The notes: generated by a model not told the origin, from the sequence alone. Positions 44,028-52,588 are shown, counted from the first letter of the stretch. The stretch: 64,000 bases of DNA from Psychrosphaera haliotis (GCF_039523615.1 NZ_BAAAFQ010000004.1:806001-870000); one strand, 5' to 3'. Numbers and translations are program-made.

Positions 44028-45437
44028 ATGGAAACGCAATTTTTTGAGGATGGAAATATAGCTACTTTAGGTGTTGAGTCTTTACCTTGTCAGAAGGTAT
44101 TAACTTACCAACTTAATGGCATAGGCGACTTACCTAAAGTGAAAGTCAAAGATACTTTGCTAGACGCTATATTAGACTCAATTTATTCATCTGTGTTTCA
44201 TCAAGTATTACCTATTGGTAGCGTAAAAATAAAATCAATTCAGCACCTCAATAAACCGATGAGTTTGGCTGAGGGTTCTAACCAAAGTGGTTATCAAAAT
44301 CACTTGGCAGTAAAGGTAAAAGAAACATCTTTAAGTATAAAACGATTCATGAAAAACGCGGAACAAGAATCTATGTCTGCAGCTGATAGAAGGCTTGAAG
44401 CATTTAAAATAAAGCAGTCATTTTTAGAGATCAATCAGTACTTCCAATCACATGAACGTTTTGTTTTATTTATAAATAGATCGTTAGCGAATTGTGCTCA
44501 GCAGTTTGCATTTTGTTTTGTACACCGTATTACCCATGGCAACATAAACAATGATGCACTAAGCATTGAAGGTCGATGGCAAAACAATAATGCCTCTAGC
44601 TTTCACAACGACTTTGCGGAGAACAGTTTTACGTCTTCGTCGTTAAATGAACAAAAGGACGTAGCACTTTCCTTGTTCTTAAGATGGGTTTGTTACTACA
44701 ACTCATTTAACAACACTAAAATCGAAACCTCTGAGTTATCTCAATATTTTTATGCTATTTACAACAAATACTTAGAGTACTATGTGGTATCAGTGTTAGG
44801 AGTTAGTCCAGATGAGTTACCACTGAATACCTTAGCAAGAGCCGAGTTAACATCTGGCTTAATAAAGCTATATCAGCACAATCCTTCTGAGTTAGATATT
44901 GCTAAGTTTATTACTCAGAGTTTATCGGATATAAAACAGCAAGGGTCGGCATCATACAAATTACTTAACTCGGCAATAACGTCTGAAAATCAACACTACA
45001 CCCCGTCTAGTATTATTACAAAGTGGGCCATCATAGGGCTGAGAAAAGTCTATTTTAATGCTCTTTTTCAAAACAACAATATCAGGCAATCACTTGCTAT
45101 TTTCTTATCCAAAAGAAAATTAGACCAGGTTTTAGAGCTATCGAATCACTATGAAGATTGTGCTGCCTGGCTTTTTGAAGCCAAAGATAGTTCGGTTCAC
45201 ACGGTAATTTTCTCAAATAAAAAGTTACTGATTTATTTTGTTCCTGTTACCCAGTCTTATGTTGCCGAGCATTTTGATAAGGGTCACAAATACTCATTCA
45301 TAGATGCGAAAGAGTTGCTGCTTTATATACAAACGCAACCAAAGTTAGATTTTAACTTACCCGGATTTTTAGCCTGGCGAGGACTAATTTATATGCTTAC
45401 AGAGCTATTGGAATTGGAGAGAGGCCAGCTTGCATAG
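44028..45437 (+). CDS. Unrecognised 469-residue protein of the peptide-export cluster
   Basis: 469 residues, soluble, with no signal peptide and no clear membrane segment. I recognise no domain. It is rich in Ser, Asn, Leu and aromatic residues, with helical-looking stretches (IKRFMKNAEQESMSAADRRLEAFKIKQ, QYFYAIYNKYLEYYVVSVLG). It has no visible P-loop, zinc site or radical-SAM Cys cluster, and does not resemble lanthipeptide synthetases. Lying between the exporter/regulator and the peptide gene, it could be a maturation, immunity or export-accessory factor; that is inference only. Ribosome site TAGGAA before the ATG at 44028. Confidence 0.75.
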   Translation: METQFFEDGNIATLGVESLPCQKVLTYQLNGIGDLPKVKVKDTLLDAILDSIYSSVFHQVLPIGSVKIKSIQHLNKPMSLAEGSNQSGYQNHLAVKVKETSLSIKRFMKNAEQESMSAADRRLEAFKIKQSFLEINQYFQSHERFVLFINRSLANCAQQFAFCFVHRITHGNINNDALSIEGRWQNNNASSFHNDFAENSFTSSSLNEQKDVALSLFLRWVCYYNSFNNTKIETSELSQYFYAIYNKYLEYYVVSVLGVSPDELPLNTLARAELTSGLIKLYQHNPSELDIAKFITQSLSDIKQQGSASYKLLNSAITSENQHYTPSSIITKWAIIGLRKVYFNALFQNNNIRQSLAIFLSKRKLDQVLELSNHYEDCAAWLFEAKDSSVHTVIFSNKKLLIYFVPVTQSYVAEHFDKGHKYSFIDAKELLLYIQTQPKLDFNLPGFLAWRGLIYMLTELLELERGQLA

Positions 45438-45509
45438 ACTTGAACGGAACACGCAAGCCGGCAATTAACCGCAATTTTCATTGCACTTAACTTACCAACA
45501 ATTGTTGGT
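45437..45509 (+). promoter_or_regulatory. Structured leader element, copy A
   Basis: Begins GACTTGAACGGAACA (45437-45451), then hairpin GCAAT-tttc-ATTGC (45471-45484), then acttaacttacc, then the perfect palindrome ACCAACAATTGTTGGT (45494-45509). Copy B has the same order with changed but still paired stems. Confidence 0.55.
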
Positions 45510-45553
45510 CCGTACAGTATACATATGAATTTATATTTTAAAGGATCAGTTTT

Positions 45554-46042
45554 ATGGAAAAATTATTAGGCCTAAAACCCGTTGTTCAATGGAGCTATAT
45601 TGTTGCAACAATTATTGCAACATTAACCACGTTTTCATTGGCTTTGGCAACAATGCAGCTCTTCGATACTAGATCGATAGATTACTTTTCAGAAGTACAA
45701 AGGGGAATTACTCAGTTTGGAATGACCGGTTATGTATTTTGGTTAATTCTCGCTGCACCAATCATAGAAGAGTTTCTAACGCGGACAGTTACAGTTCGTA
45801 TTGGCGAAGCACTATCTGCGCCTGTAGTAGTAATAGGACTGTTCTCTGCTCTTGGTACAACGTCTATTAAGATGTTTACGTTTGGCTCACCAATAATGCA
45901 TTTTATTATAGGAATAGTGCTATTTGCTTTGTACATGAAGCATCGATCTTTACCAACAAACATCTTTTATTCGAGTTTACTTAATGCATTAGCATTAATA
46001 ATTCTATTCACTTTTAGTCAAATACCTAGCCCTGCAATGTAG
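45554..46042 (+). CDS. CPBP-family (CAAX-protease-like) membrane protein, possible immunity factor
   Basis: 162 residues with four hydrophobic segments (about 12-35, 56-75, 88-105, 115-158). The EExxxR motif is present in PIIEEFLTR (about residue 73), and the later His in SPIMHFIIGIVLF matches the second CPBP motif. The family (Abi/CAAX prenyl endopeptidase-like) includes immunity proteins in bacteriocin clusters. It is shorter than most members, and the third, HxxxN motif is not obvious (YSSLLNAL). Next gene is the Gly-Gly peptide, supporting an immunity or processing role by inference. Confidence 0.75.
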   Translation: MEKLLGLKPVVQWSYIVATIIATLTTFSLALATMQLFDTRSIDYFSEVQRGITQFGMTGYVFWLILAAPIIEEFLTRTVTVRIGEALSAPVVVIGLFSALGTTSIKMFTFGSPIMHFIIGIVLFALYMKHRSLPTNIFYSSLLNALALIILFTFSQIPSPAM

Positions 46043-46070
46043 TGCAGGTATAACAATGGCAGCTTGTTTT

Positions 46071-46140
46071 GACTTGAACGGAACAGCAAGTTGCTTTTAA
46101 CCTCGCCAATAATGGCAAACTTAACTACCGACATATGTCG
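46071..46140 (+). promoter_or_regulatory. Structured leader element, copy B
   Basis: Begins GACTTGAACGGAACA (46071-46085), then hairpin GCCA-ataa-TGGC (46105-46116), acttaactacc, and the palindrome CGACATATGTCG (46129-46140). It ends just before the ribosome site of the peptide gene. Confidence 0.55.
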
Positions 46141-46154
46141 ATAAGGAAATAAAA

Positions 46155-46325
46155 ATGAAAACATTATCAAATAAAGAAGTATCTCAAGTAACGGGTGGAA
46201 TTTGGGTAGGCGCTATTATTTTAGTTTACGAAGAGTTATTTATCTCTGCATTAAAAGACATGTTTAGAGGTGGTCTAGAGGGTCTTGGTAGATTAGAAAA
46301 TCGCCCAACAGGCACTCGTCCTTAA
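46155..46325 (+). CDS. Double-glycine-leader peptide, bacteriocin/microcin-like precursor
   Basis: 56 residues, ATG at 46155 with AAGGAA six bases upstream. The leader MKTLSNKEVSQVTGG has the typical LSxxEVxxVxGG pattern cut by C39 peptidases after Gly15. The predicted 41-residue mature peptide starts IWVGAIILVYEELFIS, is hydrophobic then amphipathic, has Gly-rich GGLEGLG in the middle and ends NRPTGTRP. It has no Cys, so no disulphides or lanthionine rings. The processing exporter lies 2.6 kb upstream on the same strand. It is too short for common ORF cut-offs. Killing activity is not shown; a signalling peptide is the main alternative. Confidence 0.82.
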   Translation: MKTLSNKEVSQVTGGIWVGAIILVYEELFISALKDMFRGGLEGLGRLENRPTGTRP

Positions 46326-46395
46326 TATTTAACCCCAGTCGTTAAGTAATTTAAAACAAGCAGAATTTTGCGGTTGCTTGTTTGTTCTTTCTTTT

Positions 46396-46443
46396 ACATT
46401 TCTACATTTCTACATTTCTACATTTCTACATTTCTACATTTCT
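46396..46443. repeat. Six perfect octamer repeats (ACATTTCT)
   Basis: ACATTTCT repeats six times between the peptide gene and the convergent 103-residue gene. The last unit contributes bases to that gene's TAG stop codon. Confidence 0.95.
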
Positions 46444-46753
46444 ACAAAAGCTTAGCTATCGCCTCATAAATTTCAGCAGCTCTTGCTGGCGATAAATTAC
46501 CTCTAATATCCCCTTTCCCTAACGTACTTGTGACTCGTATTTGCTCTTTGGCTATGTGGACGGGCGGTTGTGCTGCTGCGGCTTGTTGGCCAGCGGAGAT
46601 GCTTTGTTGGTTGTCTAAGTTAGCGGCGGTTGGTATTTGTGTGGCACGATCTATTACGTTGGCGGAATCAGTGCGTCCGACATTGTTTGACCTTTGAACG
46701 CGGGTTTGTTCTATGCCCACTGTGACGGGTGTGGTTAACCCGAACTCTGCCAT
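46442..46753 (-). CDS. Hypothetical Ala/Gln-rich small protein
   Basis: 103 residues, no signal peptide or membrane segment. The middle is low-complexity (SISAGQQAAAAQPPVHIAKEQIRV). The C-terminal LGKGDIRGNLSPARAAEIYEAIAKLL looks like a folded helix. No family recognised. It lies downstream of accC on the same strand, but 150 bases away. Confidence 0.55.
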   Translation of the reverse strand: MAEFGLTTPVTVGIEQTRVQRSNNVGRTDSANVIDRATQIPTAANLDNQQSISAGQQAAAAQPPVHIAKEQIRVTSTLGKGDIRGNLSPARAAEIYEAIAKLL

Positions 46754-46901
46754 TTATACATCTCCAACTTTCGCTAGTGATGATTTAATTATAGTTAAAG
46801 AAATAAAAAAACCGAGCAAATGCCCGGCTTTTACTAGTGATTTTTTTAGACTTTGTGTTTTAAAACTGACTTTTTAAAACAACTACAATCAGTTACAAGC
46901 C

Positions 46902-48245
46902 TTAGCTCATCCCTAATTTCTTTTCTAAATAGTGGATATTAGTTCCACCATTTTGGAAGTGCTCATCGGCCATGATGTCTTGCTGCAGAGGTACGTTTGT
47001 TTTAATACCGTCAATTAGCAATTCATTAAGTGCGTGTTCCATACGCTTGATAGCAATACCGCGGTTTTCACCGTAAGTAATTAGCTTACCAATCATTGAG
47101 TCATAGTTTGGTGGCACTTTATAATTTGTATAAATGTGAGAGTCCCAACGAACGCCTAAACCGCCTGGTGAGTGGAATCGTTTGATTTCACCTGCACAAG
47201 GAATGAAGGTTTCAGGATCTTCTGCATTAATACGACATTCAATGGCATGACCACGAATTTGAATATCATCTTGCGTAAATGACAACGGTTGACCTGCAGC
47301 AATGCGTAATTGCTCTTTAATTAAGTCTACGCCCGTTACCATTTCTGTTACTGGATGCTCTACCTGAATACGAGTATTCATTTCGATAAAGTAAAATTCA
47401 CCGTTTTCATACAAGAATTCAAACGTACCCGCACCGCGATAACCAATTTCAATACAAGCTCTAACACAGCGACCACCTATAAACTTACGAAGTTCAGGTG
47501 TAATACCTGGTGCTGGCGCTTCTTCAACAACTTTTTGGTGACGACGCTGCATTGAACAGTCACGCTCACCTAAATGGATTGCATTGCCTTGGCCATCAGC
47601 CAAAACTTGTACTTCAATATGACGTGGGTTTTCTAGGAATTTTTCCATGTAAACAACGTCATTATTAAAGGCTGCACCCGCTTCCGCTTTAGTCATCTTA
47701 ATAGATTCAACTAAATCTTCTTCTTTTCGAACCACGCGCATACCACGACCGCCGCCGCCGCCTGCTGCTTTAACAATTAGTGGGTAACCAATTCTGCGTG
47801 CAATGGCTCTGTTGGTATCGGCATCGTCGCCTAATTCACCGTCTGAACCAGGTACACAAGGCACGCCTGCTTTTTTCATTGCTTCAATGGCAGAAACTTT
47901 ATCGCCCATTAGACGAATGGTATCGCCCGTTGGCCCAATGAATATCAAACCACTTTGCTCAACTTGGTCAGCAAAGTCAGCATTTTCTGCTAAAAAACCA
48001 TAACCAGGGTGAATAGCCACGGCATCTGTTACTTCAGCCGCTGCAATAATTCTAGGAATATTAAGATAACTATCCATCGCAGATGGCTTACCAATACAAA
48101 TGGTTTCGTCTGCAAGAAGAACGTGCTTTAAGTTTCTGTCCGCTGTTGAGTGTACCGCAACGGTTTTGATGCCTAATTCTTTACAGGCACGCAAAATACG
48201 TAGGGCAATCTCACCGCGATTCGCGATGACAACTTTATCAATCAT
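46902..48245 (-). CDS. accC: Acetyl-CoA carboxylase biotin carboxylase subunit
   Basis: 447 residues. ATP-grasp enzyme: IDKVVIANRGEIALRILRACKELGI at the start, KAAGGGGGRGMRVV (about 159), GERDCSMQRRHQKVVEEAPAP (about 230) and EMNTRIQVEHPVTE (about 287). It carboxylates the biotin of AccB in the first step of fatty-acid synthesis. It follows accB after 12 bases. Confidence 0.98.
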   Translation of the reverse strand: MIDKVVIANRGEIALRILRACKELGIKTVAVHSTADRNLKHVLLADETICIGKPSAMDSYLNIPRIIAAAEVTDAVAIHPGYGFLAENADFADQVEQSGLIFIGPTGDTIRLMGDKVSAIEAMKKAGVPCVPGSDGELGDDADTNRAIARRIGYPLIVKAAGGGGGRGMRVVRKEEDLVESIKMTKAEAGAAFNNDVVYMEKFLENPRHIEVQVLADGQGNAIHLGERDCSMQRRHQKVVEEAPAPGITPELRKFIGGRCVRACIEIGYRGAGTFEFLYENGEFYFIEMNTRIQVEHPVTEMVTGVDLIKEQLRIAAGQPLSFTQDDIQIRGHAIECRINAEDPETFIPCAGEIKRFHSPGGLGVRWDSHIYTNYKVPPNYDSMIGKLITYGENRGIAIKRMEHALNELLIDGIKTNVPLQQDIMADEHFQNGGTNIHYLEKKLGMS

Positions 48246-48257
48246 GATCAGCCCTTA

Positions 48258-48710
48258 TTATTCAATGATGAATAGTGGTTGTTCAAATTCTACTGGGTCT
48301 TCGTTATCAACAAGGATTGCTTTAACAACACCCGCTTTGTCTGATTCAATTTGGTTCATCATTTTCATTGCTTCAATAATACAAAGTGTATCGCCAACTT
48401 GAACTGACTGGCCTACTTCAACAAATGAAGGAGAAGAAGGTGATGATGCACGGTAGAAAGTACCTACCATTGGAGAAACAACCTGATGACCTGATGCAAC
48501 TGGAGCTGCTTCAGGTGCTGCTGCCGCCGGAGCTGCTGCTGGTGCTGCCTGAGGAGCTTGTGCTGGCGCAGGAGCATAATGCATTGGCGCTGCTACTTGC
48601 ACAGGTGTACCAGAGATACGGATTGACTCATCACCTTGAGTGATTTCAATTTCGCCAACGCCAGACTCTTTCACCATGTCGATCAGTGTTCTTATTTTAC
48701 GAATGTCCAT
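48258..48710 (-). CDS. accB: Biotin carboxyl carrier protein of acetyl-CoA carboxylase
   Basis: 150 residues. N-terminal MDIRKIRTLIDMVKESGVGEIEI, a Pro/Ala linker (about 50-72), then the biotinyl domain with the biotinylated Lys in CIIEAMKMMNQIES (about 116). Paired with accC. The N-terminus and linker are of normal length. Confidence 0.97.
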   Translation of the reverse strand: MDIRKIRTLIDMVKESGVGEIEITQGDESIRISGTPVQVAAPMHYAPAPAQAPQAAPAAAPAAAAPEAAPVASGHQVVSPMVGTFYRASSPSSPSFVEVGQSVQVGDTLCIIEAMKMMNQIESDKAGVVKAILVDNEDPVEFEQPLFIIE

Positions 48711-48735
48711 TTTTTCACCTATTAATCTTTAAAAT

Positions 48736-49188
48736 TTATTTATTGTTAGTAATCGTCTTAACCGCTTGGTTAAGCGCGTATTGATATCCCTGCGGACCTA
48801 AGCCGCAAATCACACCAACCGCTATATCTGATAAGTAGGAATGTTGTCTAAAAGGCTCTCGTGCATGTACGTTAGATAAGTGAACTTCGATAAATGGAAT
48901 ATCCACTGCTAATAGCGCATCTCTGATGGCAACACTGGTATGCGTGAAAGCGGCGGGATTAATAATGATAAAATCAACTTTCCCCTGCGCTTGCTGAATT
49001 GCATCTACCAATACACCTTCGTGATTTGACTGTACATGCGAAATGGCAACCAGTTCCTTTGACGCTTCATGCGTTAGTGACGCAACAATGTCGTTTAACG
49101 TAGCATTGCCGTAAATGTTTGTTTCTCTGCTACCTAACATATTTAAGTTAGGGCCATTGATCACTAAAACTGTTCCAATTGTTGACAT
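48736..49188 (-). CDS. aroQ: 3-dehydroquinate dehydratase, type II
   Basis: 150 residues from the ATG at 49188 (MSTIGTVLVINGPNLNMLGSRE), matching the family start. An ATG 7 codons earlier (49209) with AGAGG upstream is equally possible. Motifs NGPNLNMLGSRE, SNHEGVLVDAIQQA, INPAAFTHTSVAIRDAL, EVHLSNVHAREPFRQHS and GLGPQGYQYAL cover the active site. It makes 3-dehydroshikimate in the shikimate pathway. Conserved upstream of accB. Confidence 0.96.
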   Translation of the reverse strand: MSTIGTVLVINGPNLNMLGSRETNIYGNATLNDIVASLTHEASKELVAISHVQSNHEGVLVDAIQQAQGKVDFIIINPAAFTHTSVAIRDALLAVDIPFIEVHLSNVHAREPFRQHSYLSDIAVGVICGLGPQGYQYALNQAVKTITNNK

Positions 49189-49551
49189 CTTGTCGCCTTC
49201 TATACTCATTTCTACCTCTTCTCGAGATCTGACTAACTTTTATGGTGAAAACCATATAAAACTACAGTTCCGGAAGAATTAAAAGCCATTATAGAGAAAT
49301 AAACACAATTAACAGCAAAATACTGGTCTAATGACCGACGTTAGCCGAGCTGATGGGCTTGTAGGCCTTTGTTTGAAGCGTTTTACAAAGCAAGTTGGAA
49401 GAATTCAAGTAACGAATTAGACGCCTATTAACCAAAATAGTTCTATTTGGAGTGCCCTGTGGGCAGAAAAAAGCCCCACTTTAATCAATAAAAGCAGGGC
49501 TTCATGGTTTTAGACAATCTCATTTATATTGAGTTTTATTTAGCGAACCAG
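49189..49551. other. Gap between aroQ and dsbD, no gene
   Basis: Holds the aroQ-accBC promoter region and, at its left-hand-transcribed end, the dsbD terminator (49467-49502; on the minus strand AAGCCC...GGGCTTTTTT). A small hairpin TGCCC-tgt-GGGCA sits at 49453-49465. Nothing else recognised. Confidence 0.6.
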
Positions 49552-51411
49552 CTAAATGCTTTTTAAGTGCGCCAAAAATGTGGTTGCATTCATATAGCCA
49601 GTGACGCGTTGAGTTGTTAACTCTCCACCACTAGTATTAAAAAACAGAATAGTTGGCAAACCTAAGATATCGTATTCAGTAAGCACTTCTATATCTGCAT
49701 CGTTGTTGGCGGTCATGTCGATTTGTAAAAGAACAAAGTCTGCCATTTTGTCTTGCACGCTTTTATCTGAAAACGTAAACGCTTCAAACTCTTTACATGC
49801 CACACACCAGTCAGCGTAAAGGTCTAACATCACTGGCTTACCTGCTGCATTTGCTTGAGCAATTTGCTGTTTTATTTCGCTCATGTTCGACACTTTTATA
49901 AACTCAACTTCATGTGACTCTGCTGATGCTGATGCCACTGGAGTAGGTAATATTGGTTTAATGATTAAAACAAAACCCAGCAAGAAGCTAAATAAAGAGA
50001 CTACCCAAAAGCCGCTTTTTGCCGTGTTAGACGCTTGACCTAAATACTGGCTATGGAAATAGCCGGCTATTACGATTAGTAAAATACCCGCTAGTAATAG
50101 TACCCATTCTAAATCAACAAATCGTTCTAATAGAATGAGAGGAATAGCTAACAAAATAAAGCCAAACAGATTCTTAACTACATTCATCCAGTTACCCGCT
50201 TTAGGAAGTAATTTACCACCTGATGCACCGATAAGTAATAAAGGTAAGCCCATGCCTAAACTAAGCACGTACAAGGTGACAAAACCAATGAGTAAGTCAC
50301 CCGTTTGCGCAACGTATAGCAATGCGCCTGTTAACGGAGCCGTGGTACAAGGCGAAGCAATAAGACCACTTAATAAGCCCATTACAAACACGCCCACTAA
50401 ATTGCCTGACTTTTGATTGTTACTCACTTGAGTTAATTTGTTGGTCCAAGACTGAGGTAACTGAAGGTTATACCAGCCGAACATCGCCCCAGCGAGCAAT
50501 ACAAAAATGACAGACACCGTAATTAAAACAGCAGGATGTTGCAGAGCAGCTTGGAACTGTACGCCCATGCTAGCAACAACTAATCCCAATAGTGAATACG
50601 TTATTGCCATACCTTGCACATAAATGAACGCAAGCCATAAACCTTTTTTAACGGTCATATTACTTTGCCCAGCAATGATGCTGGATAAAATTGGGAACAT
50701 TGGGAATACACAAGGCGTGAAGGCCAAACCTACACCCAAACCGAAGAAAATAAGTAACGTCCATAACAAACTCTCATTCGCTAATGAGTCTGCTAGTGAG
50801 TTTTGTTGAGAAGTATTTGCTGTTGAAACTGATTCGTTTGTTGTTGATAAACCCGGTGATGAAACCGAGTCTGATGTTTGCGTGGCAGCGTTGTTGCCAG
50901 TGCTGCTAGCTGCTTTTAATGCGGCAATCTCGTCAGCAGAAATTGCCGATAAAGGAATACGTTTAACGGTTGGGTTGTAACAAAAGCCTGCTTCAGCACA
51001 ACCTTGATATCTTATATTCAAATAGCCGTTTTCAGCTATTTCGCTGAAGCTAACGTCTATTTTTGATTGAAAGAAGTAAACATCCACCACCCCAAAAAAC
51101 TCATCTTCAATTTGAGTACCGTCTTGCTTAACCGTTTCGGCAATTGTGCTGTTGTCTGCTTGGAACTGAAACTTATCCTTGTATAAATAGTAACCGTCGG
51201 CAAGGGTCCAGTCTAAAACAACCTTGTTATCAACCTGCTTAAAGTCGAACAAAAAGGCTTCGTCAACTGGTAAGTATTCAGTTTGTTGGCCAAACAAGCC
51301 TTTTAGTGGATCCGCCGTAATTGCAGCGTGACTAACGCTGGTAAATAAAGACAAACTGGCGAGGGTAAAAGCAAAAATCCAATTTGTAATGGTACTACGT
51401 GTGTTAAGCAT
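49552..51411 (-). CDS. dsbD: Thiol:disulfide interchange protein DsbD
   Basis: 619 residues in the three-part layout of DsbD. A signal peptide precedes a periplasmic domain with GCAEAGFCYNP (about 137). Eight-helix membrane domain with FTPCVFPMFPILSSIIAG (about 232) and ASPCTTAPLTGAL (about 353). C-terminal thioredoxin domain with YADWCVACKEFE (about 535). It passes electrons from cytoplasmic thioredoxin to periplasmic proteins, including the c-type cytochrome pathway. Its ATG follows the cutA stop with no gap. Confidence 0.97.
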   Translation of the reverse strand: MLNTRSTITNWIFAFTLASLSLFTSVSHAAITADPLKGLFGQQTEYLPVDEAFLFDFKQVDNKVVLDWTLADGYYLYKDKFQFQADNSTIAETVKQDGTQIEDEFFGVVDVYFFQSKIDVSFSEIAENGYLNIRYQGCAEAGFCYNPTVKRIPLSAISADEIAALKAASSTGNNAATQTSDSVSSPGLSTTNESVSTANTSQQNSLADSLANESLLWTLLIFFGLGVGLAFTPCVFPMFPILSSIIAGQSNMTVKKGLWLAFIYVQGMAITYSLLGLVVASMGVQFQAALQHPAVLITVSVIFVLLAGAMFGWYNLQLPQSWTNKLTQVSNNQKSGNLVGVFVMGLLSGLIASPCTTAPLTGALLYVAQTGDLLIGFVTLYVLSLGMGLPLLLIGASGGKLLPKAGNWMNVVKNLFGFILLAIPLILLERFVDLEWVLLLAGILLIVIAGYFHSQYLGQASNTAKSGFWVVSLFSFLLGFVLIIKPILPTPVASASAESHEVEFIKVSNMSEIKQQIAQANAAGKPVMLDLYADWCVACKEFEAFTFSDKSVQDKMADFVLLQIDMTANNDADIEVLTEYDILGLPTILFFNTSGGELTTQRVTGYMNATTFLAHLKSI

Positions 51412-51738
51412 TTATTTGTTACCTTGTGATGTCATTTCTTGTACCCAATTTAAATAGTCACGATTGCCGTGATTTACATCAATAACCAGAAACTCAGGTA
51501 CTTCGTATGGATGATGTTCGTTTACATAAGACTCGATTGCCGCGATATTTCTTTCACTTGTTTTTAAAAACATTTGAACTTCTATATTTTGTTCTAGTTT
51601 TCCTTCCCATTTATAAAGGGAAACCACTGATGGAATTAAATTGACGCACGCCACCAAATCTTTATCGAGTAAGCCCTCAGCTAAAGAATGGGCAGTGGGT
51701 AAATCCGGACTAGTGACTAAAATTAATTTAACGGTCAT
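51412..51738 (-). CDS. cutA: Divalent-cation tolerance protein CutA
   Basis: 108 residues. KLILVTSPDLPTAHSLAEGLLDKDLVACVNLIPSVVSLYKWEGKL and LKTSERNIAAIESYVNEHHPYEVPEFLVIDV are the CutA1 core, a trimeric ferredoxin-like protein. Linked to copper tolerance, with mechanism unsettled. cutA-dsbD order is conserved in gammaproteobacteria. Confidence 0.95.
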   Translation of the reverse strand: MTVKLILVTSPDLPTAHSLAEGLLDKDLVACVNLIPSVVSLYKWEGKLEQNIEVQMFLKTSERNIAAIESYVNEHHPYEVPEFLVIDVNHGNRDYLNWVQEMTSQGNK

Positions 51739-51880
51739 TTTATTATCTCGTTCAATGTATTACGTAAACCTTAAGAAAAAATTAACAACTGGTTACATAC
51801 TATTGTTCAACTTTACTTGAATACCGTCGTATTGTCCCATACTTAACTAGGGTTAATATTGAATTTTTATTAGGAAAAAT

Positions 51881-52429
51881 ATGCCACTGTTTTTTATTTT
51901 TATCATCATTCCATTAATTGAATTAATGATCCTACTTGAAGTAGGCAGCATTATTGGTAGTGGCTGGACGTTCATCATCATTATCGCCACCGCTATTCTA
52001 GGCACTAGGTTAGTTAAGCAACAAGGTGTACAAACGTGGACTAAGATACAGCAAGAGTTGGCAACTGGTTCACTTCCTGCCCAAGCAATGTTTGACGGCA
52101 TATGTATTTTAATTTCGGGTGTACTATTGATAACACCTGGTTTTATGACTGATATTTTTGGTTTGCTTCTGCTTACACCACCATTTAGAAAAGCCGTTTA
52201 TTTGCAAGTAGGCCATAGAGTGCAAGTGCGCGGCGCTGGTTTTAATGCATCAGGGTTTGGTCAAGGTGGGTTCTCAAAACAGTCAACAGGTCGAACTTTT
52301 GAGAATGAAATGGATCAAAACACTCATCAAGATACGGGGGATTCAAGTTCAAATAGCCAGCAGGGTTATATTGATGAAAACCCTCAGCAGCCAACAACTA
52401 TTGATGGCGAATACAAGAGAAAGGAATAA
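51881..52429 (+). CDS. fxsA: FxsA family inner-membrane protein
   Basis: 182 residues. Four hydrophobic stretches in the first 110 residues: MPLFFIFIIIPLIELMILLEVGSIIG, WTFIIIIATAILGTRLVKQQG, AMFDGICILISGVLLITPGFMTDIFGLLLLTP. The FxsA signature is LLITPGFMTDIFG. A Gln/Asn/Ser-rich cytoplasmic tail follows. In E. coli FxsA modulates phage T7 exclusion by F. Its place upstream of groESL is conserved. Confidence 0.92.
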   Translation: MPLFFIFIIIPLIELMILLEVGSIIGSGWTFIIIIATAILGTRLVKQQGVQTWTKIQQELATGSLPAQAMFDGICILISGVLLITPGFMTDIFGLLLLTPPFRKAVYLQVGHRVQVRGAGFNASGFGQGGFSKQSTGRTFENEMDQNTHQDTGDSSSNSQQGYIDENPQQPTTIDGEYKRKE

Positions 52430-52462
52430 ACGCCAGCAAAACCTTGTCTGAGTCGTTAAGAG

Positions 52463-52488
52463 AAAAGGGCCTAAAAAGGCCCTTTTTT
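52463..52488 (+). terminator. fxsA terminator
   Basis: AAAAGGGCCT-aaaa-AGGCCCTTTT followed by TT. A short frame running through it from 52444 is not a gene. Confidence 0.85.
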
Positions 52489-52571
52489 GTTGCATCTAGC
52501 CAAAGTTCCAACACCCAAACAGAAACAACAAATCCACCTTATTCTACAACTTTCATGAAGGCAAACATTTT

Positions 52572-52588
52572 TATCCCAAAATGGGATA
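52572..52588. promoter_or_regulatory. Perfect 17-bp dyad, probable operator of the XRE gene
   Basis: TATCCCA-aaa-TGGGATA lies 27 bases before the XRE start codon. It resembles the HipB-type TATCC-N8-GGATA operator but has spacing 7. Confidence 0.6.

Noticed and set aside
49321..49440. tRNA-like segment between aroQ and dsbD
   Set aside because: Short inverted pieces do not form a cloverleaf with a T-loop GTTC motif in register.
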